DNA of 42,895 nt from Psychrobacter sp. Choline-02u-9 (GCF_002836505.1 NZ_PJBF01000062.1:1-42895), one strand, 5' to 3'. Shown: positions 9,348-19,459, numbered from the stretch's first letter. Notes: generated from the sequence alone by a model not told the origin. Numbers and translations are program-made.

Positions 9348-11444
9348 GTGCGTGAGATTCTAGTAACCAGTGCGCTGCCCTACGCCAATGGCTATATCCA
9401 TTTGGGGCATCTTGTAGAGTATATTCAGACTGACATTTGGGTACGTGCGATGAAAGCGCAAGGCCATCAGGTCACCTATGTCTGCGCGGATGATGCACAC
9501 GGTACGGCAATCATGCTCAAAGCAGAAGCCAATGGCGTCACGCCAGAAGAGCAAATTGCCTCAGTCAAAGCCTCACACGAAGCAGATTTTTCAAAGTTTC
9601 TGATCAATTTTGATAATTATCACAGCACCCATTCAGAAGAAAACAAACAGTTCTCTGAGCTGATTTATCGTCGTCTCAATGATGCTGGTCATATCAGCAC
9701 AAAGGATGTCGAGCAACTATTTGATCCTGAAAAGCAATTATTTCTAGCTGATCGCTTTGTCAAAGGTACTTGTCCAGAGTGTGATTCACCAGACCAGTAC
9801 GGCGATAACTGCGAAGTATGTGGCACCACTTACGATGCAACAGATCTAAAAGATCCGCATTCAACATTGTCTAATGCAACGCCAGTACTTAAAACATCCA
9901 AGCATTATTTCTTTGATTTGCCAGAGTTTGAGCAGTTCTTACAGGACTGGACACGCAGTGACAATCGCTTGCAAACGTCAGTCGCCAACAAACTTCAAGA
10001 ATGGTTTGAGGCAGGACTTGCCAGCTGGGATATCTCACGCGATGCACCCTACTTCGGTTTCCAAATCCCAGATACCCCAAGCGATGAGCCAGACAAATAC
10101 TTTTATGTGTGGCTAGATGCGCCAGTTGGCTACATGGCAAGCTTTAAAAACCTCTGTGATAAGCGTGCAGGAACAGACCAAGCGCTTGATTTTGACCGCT
10201 ACTGGGCACAAGAAAACGAGCACAAAACTGAAGTTTATCACTTCATCGGTAAAGACATCGTTTACTTCCATGCCTTGTTTTGGCCAGCGATGCTAGCAGG
10301 TAGTGAACTGCGTACGCCGACTGGCGTCTTTGCCCATGGTTTCTTGATGGTCAATGGCGAAAAAATGAGTAAGTCACGTGGTACTTTTATCAAGGCCGAG
10401 ACTTATGCTGAGCACTTACATCCTGAATATCTGCGTTATTACTTTGCCAGCAAACTGTCTGATAAAGTTGAAGACATTAACTTAGACTTAGAAGACTTTA
10501 TGCAAAAGGTCAACTCTGACTTGGTTGGTAAAGTCGTCAATATCGCCAGTCGTAGTGCAGGGTTCTTGGTTAAGAAGTACGACGGCATGCTGTCAGAAAT
10601 TTGCGTCGAGTCAGAGCTATTAGAAGACATTACCAAAACGGGCGATGAGATTGCTGCTGCCTATGAGAATCGTGAATTCTCGCGTGCTATGCGTTTAATC
10701 ATGCAATGTGCGGACAAAGCCAACGAATATATCGATGCCAAAAAGCCATGGTCGCTAGCGAAATTGGAGGGTACTGAGCAAGAAGTTCAAGACGTCTGCT
10801 CGGTCGCTATCAACATCTTCCGTCAATTGATGGTCTATCTAGCACCAGTATTGCCTGAGCTAACTAATAATGCTAAAGCGTTCTTAAATCTTGATGATTT
10901 AAGCTTTGCCAGTCGTAATGAGTGGTTACTAGGTCATAAAATCAACAAATTCAAACCACTGATGCAGCGTATCGAAGAAAAAGATATCGAAGCCATGGTA
11001 GAAGACTCCAAAGCGTCATTGGCTCAAGCCGATGCACCTGCCGCGACTACAGACAGTAAATCTGCTGCTAAAAATGAAGCGTCAGCAGAGATGAATACAG
11101 ATGATGAGCAAACGGACTACATTGGTATTGAAGACTTTGCTAAAGTTGAGATGAAAGTCGCACACGTTTTAGAGTGTAACCATGTAGAAGGCGCAGACAA
11201 ATTACTACAGTTCACCCTAGATGTCGGCGAAGACAAGCCACGTAATGTGTTTAGCGGTATTCGTAAGTTCTATGAGCCTGAGCAACTGACGGGTAAGAAA
11301 GTCATTTGCGTGACCAACCTTGCCCCGCGTAAAATGAAATTTGGCGTATCAGAAGGCATGGTATTGTCAACTGGCGAGCCAAAGACAGGCTTAACCGTCG
11401 TTACCTTACCTGATGCTTGTGTTGTTGGTGATGTATTGGCTTAA
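9348..11444 (+). CDS. metG: methionyl-tRNA synthetase
   Basis: Charges tRNA-Met with methionine. Order: class I catalytic domain with the HIGH-type motif HLGH near residues 18-21, the zinc-binding knuckle [18 protein letters not shown] near 140-157, the KMSKS loop (KMSKSRGT) in the mid-protein, an alpha-helical anticodon domain, an Ala/Ser/Asp-rich linker (about residues 555-590) and a C-terminal Trbp111/EMAP-like tRNA-binding domain starting at [15 protein letters not shown]. 698 residues is typical for the dimeric, C-terminally extended form. The start is a GTG with AGGTG a few bases upstream; no upstream ATG is available. Confidence 0.97.
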   Translation: MREILVTSALPYANGYIHLGHLVEYIQTDIWVRAMKAQGHQVTYVCADDAHGTAIMLKAEANGVTPEEQIASVKASHEADFSKFLINFDNYHSTHSEENKQFSELIYRRLNDAGHISTKDVEQLFDPEKQLFLADRFVKGTCPECDSPDQYGDNCEVCGTTYDATDLKDPHSTLSNATPVLKTSKHYFFDLPEFEQFLQDWTRSDNRLQTSVANKLQEWFEAGLASWDISRDAPYFGFQIPDTPSDEPDKYFYVWLDAPVGYMASFKNLCDKRAGTDQALDFDRYWAQENEHKTEVYHFIGKDIVYFHALFWPAMLAGSELRTPTGVFAHGFLMVNGEKMSKSRGTFIKAETYAEHLHPEYLRYYFASKLSDKVEDINLDLEDFMQKVNSDLVGKVVNIASRSAGFLVKKYDGMLSEICVESELLEDITKTGDEIAAAYENREFSRAMRLIMQCADKANEYIDAKKPWSLAKLEGTEQEVQDVCSVAINIFRQLMVYLAPVLPELTNNAKAFLNLDDLSFASRNEWLLGHKINKFKPLMQRIEEKDIEAMVEDSKASLAQADAPAATTDSKSAAKNEASAEMNTDDEQTDYIGIEDFAKVEMKVAHVLECNHVEGADKLLQFTLDVGEDKPRNVFSGIRKFYEPEQLTGKKVICVTNLAPRKMKFGVSEGMVLSTGEPKTGLTVVTLPDACVVGDVLA

Positions 11445-11470
11445 CGGTTATTTTTAGGATTAAGAAATAA

Positions 11471-11500
11471 AAAAGATGCCCTAAGTGGCATCTTTTTTTA
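11471..11500 (+). terminator. Rho-independent terminator of metG
   Basis: Ten-base arms 11471-11480 and 11487-11496, six-base loop, followed by a run of T. It lies 27 bases after the metG stop. Confidence 0.92.
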
Positions 11501-11536
11501 TGGTTGACTTAGCAAATGACTAAAAACCAAGCCTGA

Positions 11537-11570
11537 TACTTATCTACTCAAAATACTTATCTACTCAAAA
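11537..11570. repeat. 17-bp perfect tandem duplication at the end of the RcnB-like gene
   Basis: TACTTATCTACTCAAAA occurs twice without a gap (11537-11553 and 11554-11570). The right copy contains the end and stop codon of the minus-strand gene; the left copy repeats that coding end, including a second TAA in the same relative position. Confidence 0.9.
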
Positions 11571-11958
11571 TATCGATAATCTGCAACGTATCATTAATCA
11601 CCGTCACAATGTTATTTTCTGGCGTACGAATACGAACGTAACGGTCATCATAACGGTCTAAAACGACAGAGCGGTCATAATCCCTTCTATCAATCTTGCC
11701 GACTACTCTATAACCGTATCTATCAAGATCACGCTTAAATGAGGCATTCGGGCTAGCATTGCGATAAGCGTTAATACTTGGGTGGGCGTTGCCATCATGC
11801 TTATAATTTTTACTGATATGGGCAGAGTTACCTTTGCTATTACCATGTCCATTACCGTGCCCGTTTCCATGACCATCTTTTGCCATAGCAGGCAATCCAA
11901 TCAAAGAAGTAGCAGTGATACCCGCGATAATTAATAATTTAAGATTAGCAGTCTTCAT
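11557..11958 (-). CDS. small secreted protein, possibly RcnB/CigR-like
   Basis: With the ATG at 11958 (AAGGATAA upstream) the product is 133 residues: a Sec signal peptide of about 24 residues ending AMA, a GHGN repeat region (GHGNGHGNGHGN), an Asn/His/Ser-rich linker, and a C-terminal domain of about 60 residues with RYGYRVVGKIDRRDYDRS and RYVRIRTPENNIVTVIND. The arrangement of a His/Gly/Asn-rich linker followed by a short basic beta domain resembles RcnB or CigR periplasmic proteins. That call is tentative; the His-rich segment could bind metal. A longer frame starting at 12045 exists but lacks a ribosome site and would bury the signal peptide. Confidence 0.6.
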   Translation of the reverse strand: MKTANLKLLIIAGITATSLIGLPAMAKDGHGNGHGNGHGNSKGNSAHISKNYKHDGNAHPSINAYRNASPNASFKRDLDRYGYRVVGKIDRRDYDRSVVLDRYDDRYVRIRTPENNIVTVINDTLQIIDILSR

Positions 11959-12558
11959 AATATTATCCTTAAAATAGTCATTCGAAAAAGTTAGATAAGT
12001 TATAAGGACTATTTCACATCCATTATGGCAGCACAATGTCACCAAAATGACTGGATTATCTTTAGACCCATCATGTTTCTCGTATGAAAATTAGCTTACG
12101 TTAATTATGAAGTGAGTACGTAATAGATGCGTTGCTAGGATGTAAGCCTTTTGCATATGGTTTGAGCAAACAAAAGTAACCTAGTGGCATCTGTTATATT
12201 CAGATCTACATAAGAGCTTCAATGCATTACGCGTCTTAATAAGATAAAAAGAAGTGATGATTTTTTTATTATCCATCACCATGACCGCTACACATTAATT
12301 TCTTATTGCGATAACTTACATTACTGTCATAATATGAACATAATAATCGATGGAACGATTACTTTATTTAATTGTTAGCCTGCTATCTCAGCATCAACAT
12401 AGCATTGACTTGGCTAATCTGCATTCTTCAATATCATGGCAAAAAACCAAAGTACACCAAACAGATGAGTAAAATTACTGCTATACAAGTTAGTAGGCTC
12501 AGTCTGGCGGTATCCATTTGGTTTTTGCGATTGATATAACCTATGAGTTAACCTAATA
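11959..12558. other. long intergenic region with a promoter-like site upstream of the ABC importer cluster
   Basis: About 600 bases without a convincing gene. A sigma70-like pair TTGCGA (12306-12311) and TAATAT (12330-12335), spaced 18 bases, points toward the receptor gene and would give an mRNA leader of about 220 bases. A second TTGACT at 12415 has no good -10 partner. The leader could carry regulation, but I see no strong terminator/antiterminator hairpin in it. Confidence 0.4.
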
Positions 12559-13608
12559 ATGACTATCGCTTCTACTCTACGCTTAAGCCTATATGGCGTT
12601 GCTCTTAGTGCCATTAGCACACTTGGACTAATCGGCTGCTCAAACTCCTCTACCGAGACCGCAGCGACTGCTGAAAATAGCACGGCTACAGACAAACCTG
12701 CCAAATCTATTGCCATTACTCAAATCGTTGAGCATCCGTCATTAGATGATATGCGCCGCGGTATTATTGATGAATTGGCTGATAATGGTTATGTCGAAGG
12801 TCAAAACCTAACTGTTAATTTTCAAAGTGCGCAAGGGAATACAGCGACTGCAGGACAGATTGCCAAGCAATTTGCAGGAGACAACCCTGATGCGATCGTA
12901 GCAATCTCAACGCCTTCTGCGCAGTCAGTGGTAGCCGCGAGCACCACTATCCCTATTATCTACACCGCTGTGTCAGATCCGCTAGGTGCCAAACTCATCA
13001 CAGCCGATGGCAAGCCTTTTCAAAGCAATTTGACTGGACTATCAAGCCAGTTGCCACTAGAGCCGCAGTTGGATTTGTTACAGCAGATAAAACCTGACTT
13101 AAAGACCATCGGTTATGTCTATAGCCCAGGTGAGGCAAACTCAGTGTCATTACGTGAAAATCTAAAACAAGCTCTGCCAGCACGAGGTCTGTCACTATTA
13201 GATATTCCTGCCAATCGTCCAACAGATATCGGTATGGCGACGCGCAGCTTGCAAGGACGTGCAGATATCATCTATACCTCATTTGACAACAATGTTGCTT
13301 CTGCCTTTGAGGCCATGACTCAAGCAGCAAATGAGCTAAAGTTACCGATTATCGCGTCTGATGAATTCAGTGTAAAACGCGGCGCGACTGCTGCGCTTGG
13401 TGTTAATGACTATGACTTTGGTCGTACCACTGGCAAGATGGTATATCGCGTGTTAAATGGCGAAGCGGTCGACACCATCAAACCTGAAGTCATGAATGAT
13501 CTGACCTTATATGTCAGTCCTAAGCATGCCAAAACACAAGGTGTCAGCTTGCCAGCAGAGTTACTAAAAAACGCCATCAATGTTGATATTGATGCCGAAA
13601 CCAAATAA
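12559..13608 (+). CDS. ABC transporter substrate-binding lipoprotein (ABC_sub_bind family), first copy
   Basis: Periplasmic receptor anchored by lipid. The N-terminus has a hydrophobic signal and a lipobox LIGC with the acylated cysteine at residue 27, then a Ser/Thr/Ala-rich linker to about residue 48. The mature domain carries the family pattern: EHPSLDDMRRGIIDEL, NFQSAQGNTATAGQIAKQF, AIVAISTPSAQSV and GYVYSPGEANS. This is the family of the predicted tryptophan/aromatic amino acid receptor TrpX, but the substrate is not shown by sequence. It lies 77 bases upstream of a close paralogue and shares many identical stretches with it. There is no clear Shine-Dalgarno at the ATG. Confidence 0.88.
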   Translation: MTIASTLRLSLYGVALSAISTLGLIGCSNSSTETAATAENSTATDKPAKSIAITQIVEHPSLDDMRRGIIDELADNGYVEGQNLTVNFQSAQGNTATAGQIAKQFAGDNPDAIVAISTPSAQSVVAASTTIPIIYTAVSDPLGAKLITADGKPFQSNLTGLSSQLPLEPQLDLLQQIKPDLKTIGYVYSPGEANSVSLRENLKQALPARGLSLLDIPANRPTDIGMATRSLQGRADIIYTSFDNNVASAFEAMTQAANELKLPIIASDEFSVKRGATAALGVNDYDFGRTTGKMVYRVLNGEAVDTIKPEVMNDLTLYVSPKHAKTQGVSLPAELLKNAINVDIDAETK

Positions 13609-13685
13609 AAAGTAGTAAGCTATCTATTAGCTCGTCAATTATTTATATAGTGTACGGACACACTATTATTTTAGGAGTAAGACCC

Positions 13686-14726
13686 ATGTTGTCTCAAAAT
13701 CGTTTTGGTCGTTTTAATTTCGGTAAGGCTTTATTATTAGGCGGTGTATGTACAGCTATCCTGACTGGTTGTAACCAATCAGCGCAAGATGATGGCTCCA
13801 CGGATGCTGCCGCTACTGGTGATGCAACGACAGCTATAAAAACCGTTGCTATTACTGCTATCGTCGAACATCCAGCGCTTGATGATGTACGTAAAGGTGT
13901 CATCGACGAGCTAAACGAAGCAGGATTTAAAGACGGTGAAAACTTAACCGTTAACTTCCAAAGCGCGCAAGGAAACACTGCTACTGCTGGTCAGATTGCC
14001 AAGCAATTTGTCGCTGATGCGCCAGACGTTATCGTCGCTATCGCAACACCGTCTGCGCAGTCTGTTGCCGCTTCTACTAGCAGCATTCCATTGGTATTCT
14101 CAGCAGTTACTGACCCAGTAGCAGCAAAACTGGTACCTAAGCTAGATGGATCTGGCACTAACGTCACAGGCGCATCAGATGCCCTACCGTACGAGCCACA
14201 AATTGATTTGATGCGTCAAATCATTCCATCATTAAAGAACGTCGGTTATGTGTATAGCCCAGGTGAAGTCAACTCAACGATTATCTTAAAAAATCTAAAA
14301 GAGAAGCTAACACCACTCGGTATCAATGTACTTGAAGCACCTGCACAGCGTAGTAACGACATCGCGATGGCAGCCCGCAGTCTCGAAGGTAAGGTCGATA
14401 TGATCTATACTTCAACTGACAACAACGTAGTATCAGCATACGAGTCACTTTATCAAATCGCCAAACAAAGTAAGATTCCTTTAATTGCCTCAGACACCAG
14501 CTCAGTTGAGCGCGGTGCCGTTGCTGCTCTAGGCGTGAACTACTATGAGCTTGGCCGCGAAACTGGTAAAATTGTCGTACGTATCTTAAACGGTGAAAAA
14601 GCAGGCGCTATCCCTGTTTACACTCCACAAGCGCTTGATCTATACGTCAGTCCAAAACATGCTAAAGAAGAAGGCATCACATTGCCACAAGCGGTTATCG
14701 ATAAAGCTAAAGAAGTGGTAGAATAA
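13686..14726 (+). CDS. ABC transporter substrate-binding lipoprotein (ABC_sub_bind family), second copy
   Basis: Start chosen at the ATG at 13686, eight bases after AGGAG; a longer frame from 13650 has no site. Lipobox LTGC with the lipid cysteine at residue 29, an Asp/Ala/Thr-rich linker, then the same receptor domain as the preceding gene (EHPALDDVRKGVIDEL, NFQSAQGNTATAGQIAKQF, GYVYSPGEVNS). The tandem arrangement and long identical blocks show gene duplication. One permease and one ATPase follow, so both receptors probably feed the same importer with different ligands or affinities. A hairpin with a T-rich tail lies about 100 bases after the stop, which could reduce expression of the downstream membrane genes relative to the receptors. 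Confidence 0.9.
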   Translation: MLSQNRFGRFNFGKALLLGGVCTAILTGCNQSAQDDGSTDAAATGDATTAIKTVAITAIVEHPALDDVRKGVIDELNEAGFKDGENLTVNFQSAQGNTATAGQIAKQFVADAPDVIVAIATPSAQSVAASTSSIPLVFSAVTDPVAAKLVPKLDGSGTNVTGASDALPYEPQIDLMRQIIPSLKNVGYVYSPGEVNSTIILKNLKEKLTPLGINVLEAPAQRSNDIAMAARSLEGKVDMIYTSTDNNVVSAYESLYQIAKQSKIPLIASDTSSVERGAVAALGVNYYELGRETGKIVVRILNGEKAGAIPVYTPQALDLYVSPKHAKEEGITLPQAVIDKAKEVVE

Positions 14727-15162
14727 CGCACCTTTTTATTTGGCTCAAAATAGCAGGTATAAATAGGAAAGCGACACTACTTGATACTGTGTTGTATACC
14801 TTAAATATACGGCTAATGATTAAATAAGAAACCCAGCTATGAGTCATTAGGCTGGGCTTCTTGTCTAAACAGAGTCTTTTTTGGAAGTGCGTTTAATAGT
14901 GCTGTATTTGTCTGGCCATTTATCTGATACTTGTTAAGTAAATGATATGTCGATTGATTGCATTGCCTTTAACCATCGCTTCAAACCAAGGTAGCTTATG
15001 ATCGCTGTTAATAGTGATATGTTTTGGTTTACCCTAATCGCAGATTGCTTAATCTGTTAAATTCACCGCTTAGCTGTTTAGCAGGTAGATGATTTTGGCA
15101 ATTGCCACTTACTTATCTTGGTACCATACGCTAGACACTTGGTTATGACTTACTGATCTCTT
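14727..15162. other. 436-base spacer in the ABC importer cluster
   Basis: Apart from the hairpin at 14826-14862 I see no gene, repeat or RNA. The permease start at 15163 has no clear Shine-Dalgarno, and a separate promoter for permease and ATPase may lie here. Confidence 0.4.
14826..14862 (+). terminator. stem-loop after the second receptor gene
   Basis: Arms 14826-14837 and 14851-14862 (12 pairs with one wobble) around a 13-base loop, followed by a mixed T-rich tail. It is a likely, perhaps leaky, terminator that would favour receptor over permease expression. Confidence 0.65.
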
Positions 15163-16062
15163 ATGTCTTTAATTGCTTTTTTTGGTGCGCTTGAAAGTGG
15201 TCTGATTTATGGCCTAGTAGCACTCGGTGTGCTTATCTCATTTCGTACGCTCGACTTTCCAGATTTAACCGCTGACGGTAGTTTTCCGTTAGGTGGCGCA
15301 GTCGCTGGTATTTCTATCATCGCTGGTATCAACCCATGGTTGGCCTGTGCTTTTGGGATGTTAGCAGGTTCAGTCGCTGGTATCGTCACTGCGTGGTTGC
15401 ATGTCAAACTTGGCATCTTGCAACTGCTTGCCAGTATCTTGGTCATGGTTGCCTTATATTCTGTCAACCTACGTATCATGGGCGCGCCAAACCTACCCCT
15501 CCTTGGTGAAACCACAGTGTTTAGCACCTTGGTGACTGATGGTAATGGTTATTGGATGCGTTGCTTGATTATCGGTGTCGTTGTCGCAGCTGCTATGTTA
15601 TTTTTGAACTGGTTCTATAGCACTGAGACAGGTCTGTCGATGCGCGCTACTGGCTCCAACCTAAGAATGGCACAGGCGCAAGGTATCAATACCTCGTGGA
15701 TGACCATCATCGGTATGGCGATTTCTAACGGTTTGATTGCCTTAGCGGGAGCACTATTTGTGCAGACTCAGGGTGGCGCAGATATCTCGATTGGTATCGG
15801 TACGATCGTTATCGGTCTAGCAGCAGTCATCATCGGTGAGACGATCATTCCTGCCAAGCGTATTTGGCTGATCACTTTTGCCGTTGTTGTCGGCGCGGTA
15901 TTGTACAAACTGTTTATTCAGGTCGCATTATCAAGCGATACGCTACGTAGCATCGGCTTTGGTCCACAGGATTTGAACTTGATTACCGCATTGCTCGTGG
16001 TACTAGCCTTGGTATTGCCAAAAGCGAAAACCAAGTTTTTATCACGCAAGGTTCGCGCCTAA
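15163..16062 (+). CDS. ABC transporter permease (TrpY-like)
   Basis: Inner-membrane permease of 299 residues with about eight to nine hydrophobic segments. The N-terminal block SGLIYGLVALGVLISFRTLDFPDLTADGSFPLGGAV is characteristic; the key pieces are DFPDLT and DGSFPLG. Further family blocks are MRATGSNLRMAQAQGI and GLAAVIIGETIIPA, and it is distantly related to branched-chain amino acid permeases. It belongs with the two upstream receptors and the downstream ATPase as one importer. The ATG has no evident ribosome site. Confidence 0.9.
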   Translation: MSLIAFFGALESGLIYGLVALGVLISFRTLDFPDLTADGSFPLGGAVAGISIIAGINPWLACAFGMLAGSVAGIVTAWLHVKLGILQLLASILVMVALYSVNLRIMGAPNLPLLGETTVFSTLVTDGNGYWMRCLIIGVVVAAAMLFLNWFYSTETGLSMRATGSNLRMAQAQGINTSWMTIIGMAISNGLIALAGALFVQTQGGADISIGIGTIVIGLAAVIIGETIIPAKRIWLITFAVVVGAVLYKLFIQVALSSDTLRSIGFGPQDLNLITALLVVLALVLPKAKTKFLSRKVRA

Positions 16063-16071
16063 TGACAGTCA

Positions 16072-16096
16072 AAGCAGGTGTTTTTAACACTTGCTT
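16072..16096 (+). other. small hairpin between permease and ATPase genes
   Basis: Nine-base arms (16072-16080 and 16088-16096, one wobble) enclose a 7-base T/A loop. There is no T-run after it, so it is probably an mRNA stability or translation element inside the operon. Confidence 0.5.
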
Positions 16097-16126
16097 CGCT
16101 TGAAGAGACAATAAGGAATAACGATT

Positions 16127-16921
16127 ATGATGCAAGCCACCGATTTACGGTTGACCTTTAACCCAGGCACGCCTATCGAAAACCCTGCCCTACGTGGTAT
16201 CAGCTTAAACATTGCTGACGGTGAATTTGTTACTGTCATTGGTACCAATGGCGCAGGTAAATCTACTTTTTTGAATGCAGTAAGCGGTACGACGCGCGTC
16301 GATAGTGGCTCAATCTTGCTAAATGGCATTGATGTGACCAAAAAGTCTGCCCATCAACGTGCGCATTGGGTTGCTCGCGTCTTTCAGGATCCGATGGCAG
16401 GAACTTGTGAAGCGCTAACGATTGAAGAAAATATGGCTTTGGCCTACAAACGCGGCGGTAATCGCGGTCTGAAATTTGCATTGAACCAGAACAACCGCGA
16501 TTTGTTTCGAGAAAAACTATCCGTTTTAAAATTAGGTCTAGAAAATCGTCTAACCGATCGTATGGGTCTGCTCTCTGGTGGTCAACGTCAGGCAGTAAGT
16601 TTGCTAATGGCATCATTGCAGCCCTCTAAGATTTTGCTGCTTGATGAGCATACTGCAGCTCTCGATCCTAAGACTGCGGCGTTTGTCTTAGAATTGACTG
16701 ATAAGATTGTCACGGACAATAAGCTGACTACGATGATGGTCACCCATTCAATGCAACAAGCCTTATCACATGGCACACGCACCGTTATGCTGCATCAGGG
16801 TCAAGTCGTGTTGGATGTGGCTGGCGACATTCGTAAAGGTATGACCGTACATGATTTGCTCGATATGTTCGAGCAAACACGTGGCGAAAAAGTTGAAGAT
16901 GACAGCCTGATTTTAAGCTAA
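16127..16921 (+). CDS. ABC transporter ATP-binding protein (TrpZ-like)
   Basis: Cytosolic ATPase of the importer, 264 residues. Walker A GTNGAGKST lies near residues 39-47, the signature LSGGQ in the middle, Walker B ILLLDEHTAALD and the switch histidine in MVTHS. The block ARVFQDPMAGT is the Q-loop. AAGGAATAA precedes two adjacent ATG codons; the first is used here. It closes the cluster receptor-receptor-permease-ATPase and is followed by a strong terminator. Confidence 0.93.
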   Translation: MMQATDLRLTFNPGTPIENPALRGISLNIADGEFVTVIGTNGAGKSTFLNAVSGTTRVDSGSILLNGIDVTKKSAHQRAHWVARVFQDPMAGTCEALTIEENMALAYKRGGNRGLKFALNQNNRDLFREKLSVLKLGLENRLTDRMGLLSGGQRQAVSLLMASLQPSKILLLDEHTAALDPKTAAFVLELTDKIVTDNKLTTMMVTHSMQQALSHGTRTVMLHQGQVVLDVAGDIRKGMTVHDLLDMFEQTRGEKVEDDSLILS

Positions 16922-17000
16922 GTTTTTGAGCTAATGCTGTCCATGACTTACGACTTATAAATTTGTACCTGTCGAATATAACCATTTCCGACAACCTCAA

Positions 17001-17038
17001 AAACCTTCAAGAGAATTGATTTTTCTTGGAGGTTTTTT
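17001..17038 (+). terminator. Rho-independent terminator of the ABC importer cluster
   Basis: Arms 17001-17012 and 17024-17035 pair over 12 bases with one wobble, ending in a T-run. Confidence 0.9.
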
Positions 17039-17137
17039 GTTATCTATAGTTAATGATCATATGAACTTCTCACTGGCCATTATATAGTTGTCGTCTATCA
17101 AAGCTTCGCCGTTGTCACTTACTATATGAGGTCTGTC

Positions 17138-19459
17138 ATGCGCAAAATTCCTATTTATTCCCACCCTGCTGCTGGTTGGCCTGCGCTGATCTCATCTACC
17201 CAAAAGCTAATGGACTATAAGACATTTTTGCGCGGCGGTATAAGTGTATTTAAAAGCAATCAGCCCCAAGGCGGATTTGACTGCCCAGGCTGTGCTTGGC
17301 CTGACCATAAGTCGCACAAAGCTATCGATGTCTGTGAAAACGGCATTAAAGTCATTGCCAGTGAAACCATGACCCATAAAGCAGATGCTGAGTTTTTTGC
17401 AAGGCATACCGTTACTGAACTACAGGGCTGGACTGGTTATGAGCTTGAGCACAGTGGTCGTTTATCAGAGCCGATGTATTACGATGCGGCGCAAGATCGC
17501 TATGTTCCTATCCCTTGGGAAGCCGCCTACAGCTTAATCGCTGAGCAGTTAGGACAGCTCGATTCACCGGATGAGGCGTTATTTTATACATCAGGACGTG
17601 TGACTAATGAGCCTGCCTTCTTATTTCAATTGTTCGTACGCTGCTTTGGTACCAATAATTTGCCTGATTGCTCAAATATGTGTCACGAGCCAACCTCAGT
17701 AATGCTAAGCAGACAGCTAGGTATTGGTAAAGCGACGGTCATGCTAGAAGATTTTGAGCAAGCCAAGCTGATATTGATGTTTGGGCAAAACCCAGCGACT
17801 AACCATCCACGTATGCTAGAGATGCTCGCCCATGCGCATGAGCAAGGCTGTCGAATTATTTCAATCAACCCGATGCGTGAACAAGGTTTAAGCAAGTTCA
17901 GAAATCCACAAAAACCAACTCACATGGCAGCTGGTCAAAGTACTGACATGGTCGATGATGTTATTCAAATTCAAATCGGTGGTGATGCAGCGTTATTAAC
18001 GGGCATTGCCAAATGGCTAATCGAGAACAATAAAATCAACCATGAGTTTATTACCACTCATACTTCAGGATTTGAACCTCTAAAACAGTGGCTGACAGAG
18101 CAATCATGGACAGATATCACACTTGGCTGCGGTATTTCTCAGACAGATATTATTAATCTCGCTGAACTCGTGGCCGATAGTCCAGCAACGATTTGCACTT
18201 GGGGCATGGGCATTACTCAGCACGTACAGGGTGATGACAATGTCGCAATGATTACCAACTTGCTCCTTCTGATGGGCATGATTGGTATCGATGGCGCTGG
18301 TGCATCTCCAGTACGTGGACACTCCAACGTACAGGGCGATCGCACCATGGGTATCCATGAACGACCTAGCAAAAGCTTACTAGACAGTTTAGAGCACGTG
18401 TTTGAGCATCCTATGCCGCAAGAGCATGGCTACGATGTCGTCACAGGTGCCAAGGCTCTTATCGCAGGTAAATTAAAAGTCTTTATGGGCATGGGTGGTA
18501 ACTACGCAGTGGCTGCCCCTGATACCAGCGCCATTGAACAAGCACTAACCACTACTCAGCTTAATATATTTGTCGGTACTAAGCTCAATGAGACTATGCT
18601 ATACCCCGGTGCTAATAATTTGATCTTGCCATGCCTAGGCCGTACCGAACGTATTGTCACCACAAAGGGTGAGCAGTTTGCCACTATCGAAGACTCTATG
18701 TGTCAGATCGTACCAACTCAAGGTAAGCTCAAACCTGTTAGTGATACTTTAAAATCTGAAGCACAAATCGTGGCGGATATTGCGACCCATGTACTCGGCG
18801 CCGACACGTCTATTCCTTGGCTGGCGATGAGTGAAGATTTCGATATTATTCGAGACTATATCGCTCAAGCGATTAATGGATTTGAAGACTTCAATCAACG
18901 TATTCGCACCTTTGAGCGTGGCTTTCATTTGTATCATGCGGCGCGTCATCGTGTATGGAATACCGAAAGCGGCAAAGCTCAGTTTGAAGTACCACAATAT
19001 CCGATTACTTTTGTCGCCGCACAAATGGCAGCCGCAAACGATATCGATGATGTTGAAAATACAGCACAAAAGGTTTGGCAATTGACCAGTGTCCGTAGCC
19101 ATGATCAATTCAACACTATGATTTTTGGGTTTAAAGACCGCTATCGTCAAACGGATCGTCGTGATGTGCTATTCATGCATCCCGATGAAATAAGCCGTTT
19201 GGGTTGGCAAAAGGGTGACCGTGTTATGGTCACTCGCCAGCGTGCCAAAGATAGCCTAGAGCAACCGCGTATATTAGGTCCGTTGGTATTAAGCGAGATG
19301 GATATTGCCTCTAACGCTGTTGCAGCTTACTATCCTGAGTGCAATGATCTCTTTGATTTGGAGACACATGCGCCAGACTCCCATATCCCAGCGTACAAAT
19401 CGACGACCGTCGTTTTAGAGCGCGTAGAGGCAAATACGTCGATCACTACGCCTGCGTAA
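17138..19459 (+). CDS. FdhF/YdeP-family molybdopterin oxidoreductase
   Basis: About 773 residues from the ATG at 17138, which has GAGGT six bases upstream; the ATG four codons earlier lacks a site. The protein belongs to the large bis-MGD molybdoenzyme superfamily. Near the N-terminus only two cysteines are seen in the FDCPGCAWPD motif, rather than the four of a classic 4Fe-4S formate dehydrogenase. The segment SNMCHEPTS aligns with the molybdenum-ligand region of FdhF, where a Cys takes the place of selenocysteine. Later blocks include MFGQNPATNHPRM and GHSNVQGDRTMG. No signal peptide is present, so it is probably cytosolic. No Fe-S or membrane subunit is encoded beside it; fdhD follows, which supports a sulfurated Mo cofactor. 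YdeP-type enzymes have no firmly known substrate and formate oxidation is not proven. Confidence 0.88.
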   Translation: MRKIPIYSHPAAGWPALISSTQKLMDYKTFLRGGISVFKSNQPQGGFDCPGCAWPDHKSHKAIDVCENGIKVIASETMTHKADAEFFARHTVTELQGWTGYELEHSGRLSEPMYYDAAQDRYVPIPWEAAYSLIAEQLGQLDSPDEALFYTSGRVTNEPAFLFQLFVRCFGTNNLPDCSNMCHEPTSVMLSRQLGIGKATVMLEDFEQAKLILMFGQNPATNHPRMLEMLAHAHEQGCRIISINPMREQGLSKFRNPQKPTHMAAGQSTDMVDDVIQIQIGGDAALLTGIAKWLIENNKINHEFITTHTSGFEPLKQWLTEQSWTDITLGCGISQTDIINLAELVADSPATICTWGMGITQHVQGDDNVAMITNLLLLMGMIGIDGAGASPVRGHSNVQGDRTMGIHERPSKSLLDSLEHVFEHPMPQEHGYDVVTGAKALIAGKLKVFMGMGGNYAVAAPDTSAIEQALTTTQLNIFVGTKLNETMLYPGANNLILPCLGRTERIVTTKGEQFATIEDSMCQIVPTQGKLKPVSDTLKSEAQIVADIATHVLGADTSIPWLAMSEDFDIIRDYIAQAINGFEDFNQRIRTFERGFHLYHAARHRVWNTESGKAQFEVPQYPITFVAAQMAAANDIDDVENTAQKVWQLTSVRSHDQFNTMIFGFKDRYRQTDRRDVLFMHPDEISRLGWQKGDRVMVTRQRAKDSLEQPRILGPLVLSEMDIASNAVAAYYPECNDLFDLETHAPDSHIPAYKSTTVVLERVEANTSITTPA

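Noticed and set aside
12414..12716. 100-residue minus-strand frame over the first receptor start
   Set aside because: Overlaps the signal peptide region of the receptor and has no ribosome site or family resemblance.
18749..19150. 133-residue minus-strand frame inside the molybdoenzyme gene
   Set aside because: Shadow of a well-supported gene in the other strand, without ribosome site or recognisable domain.
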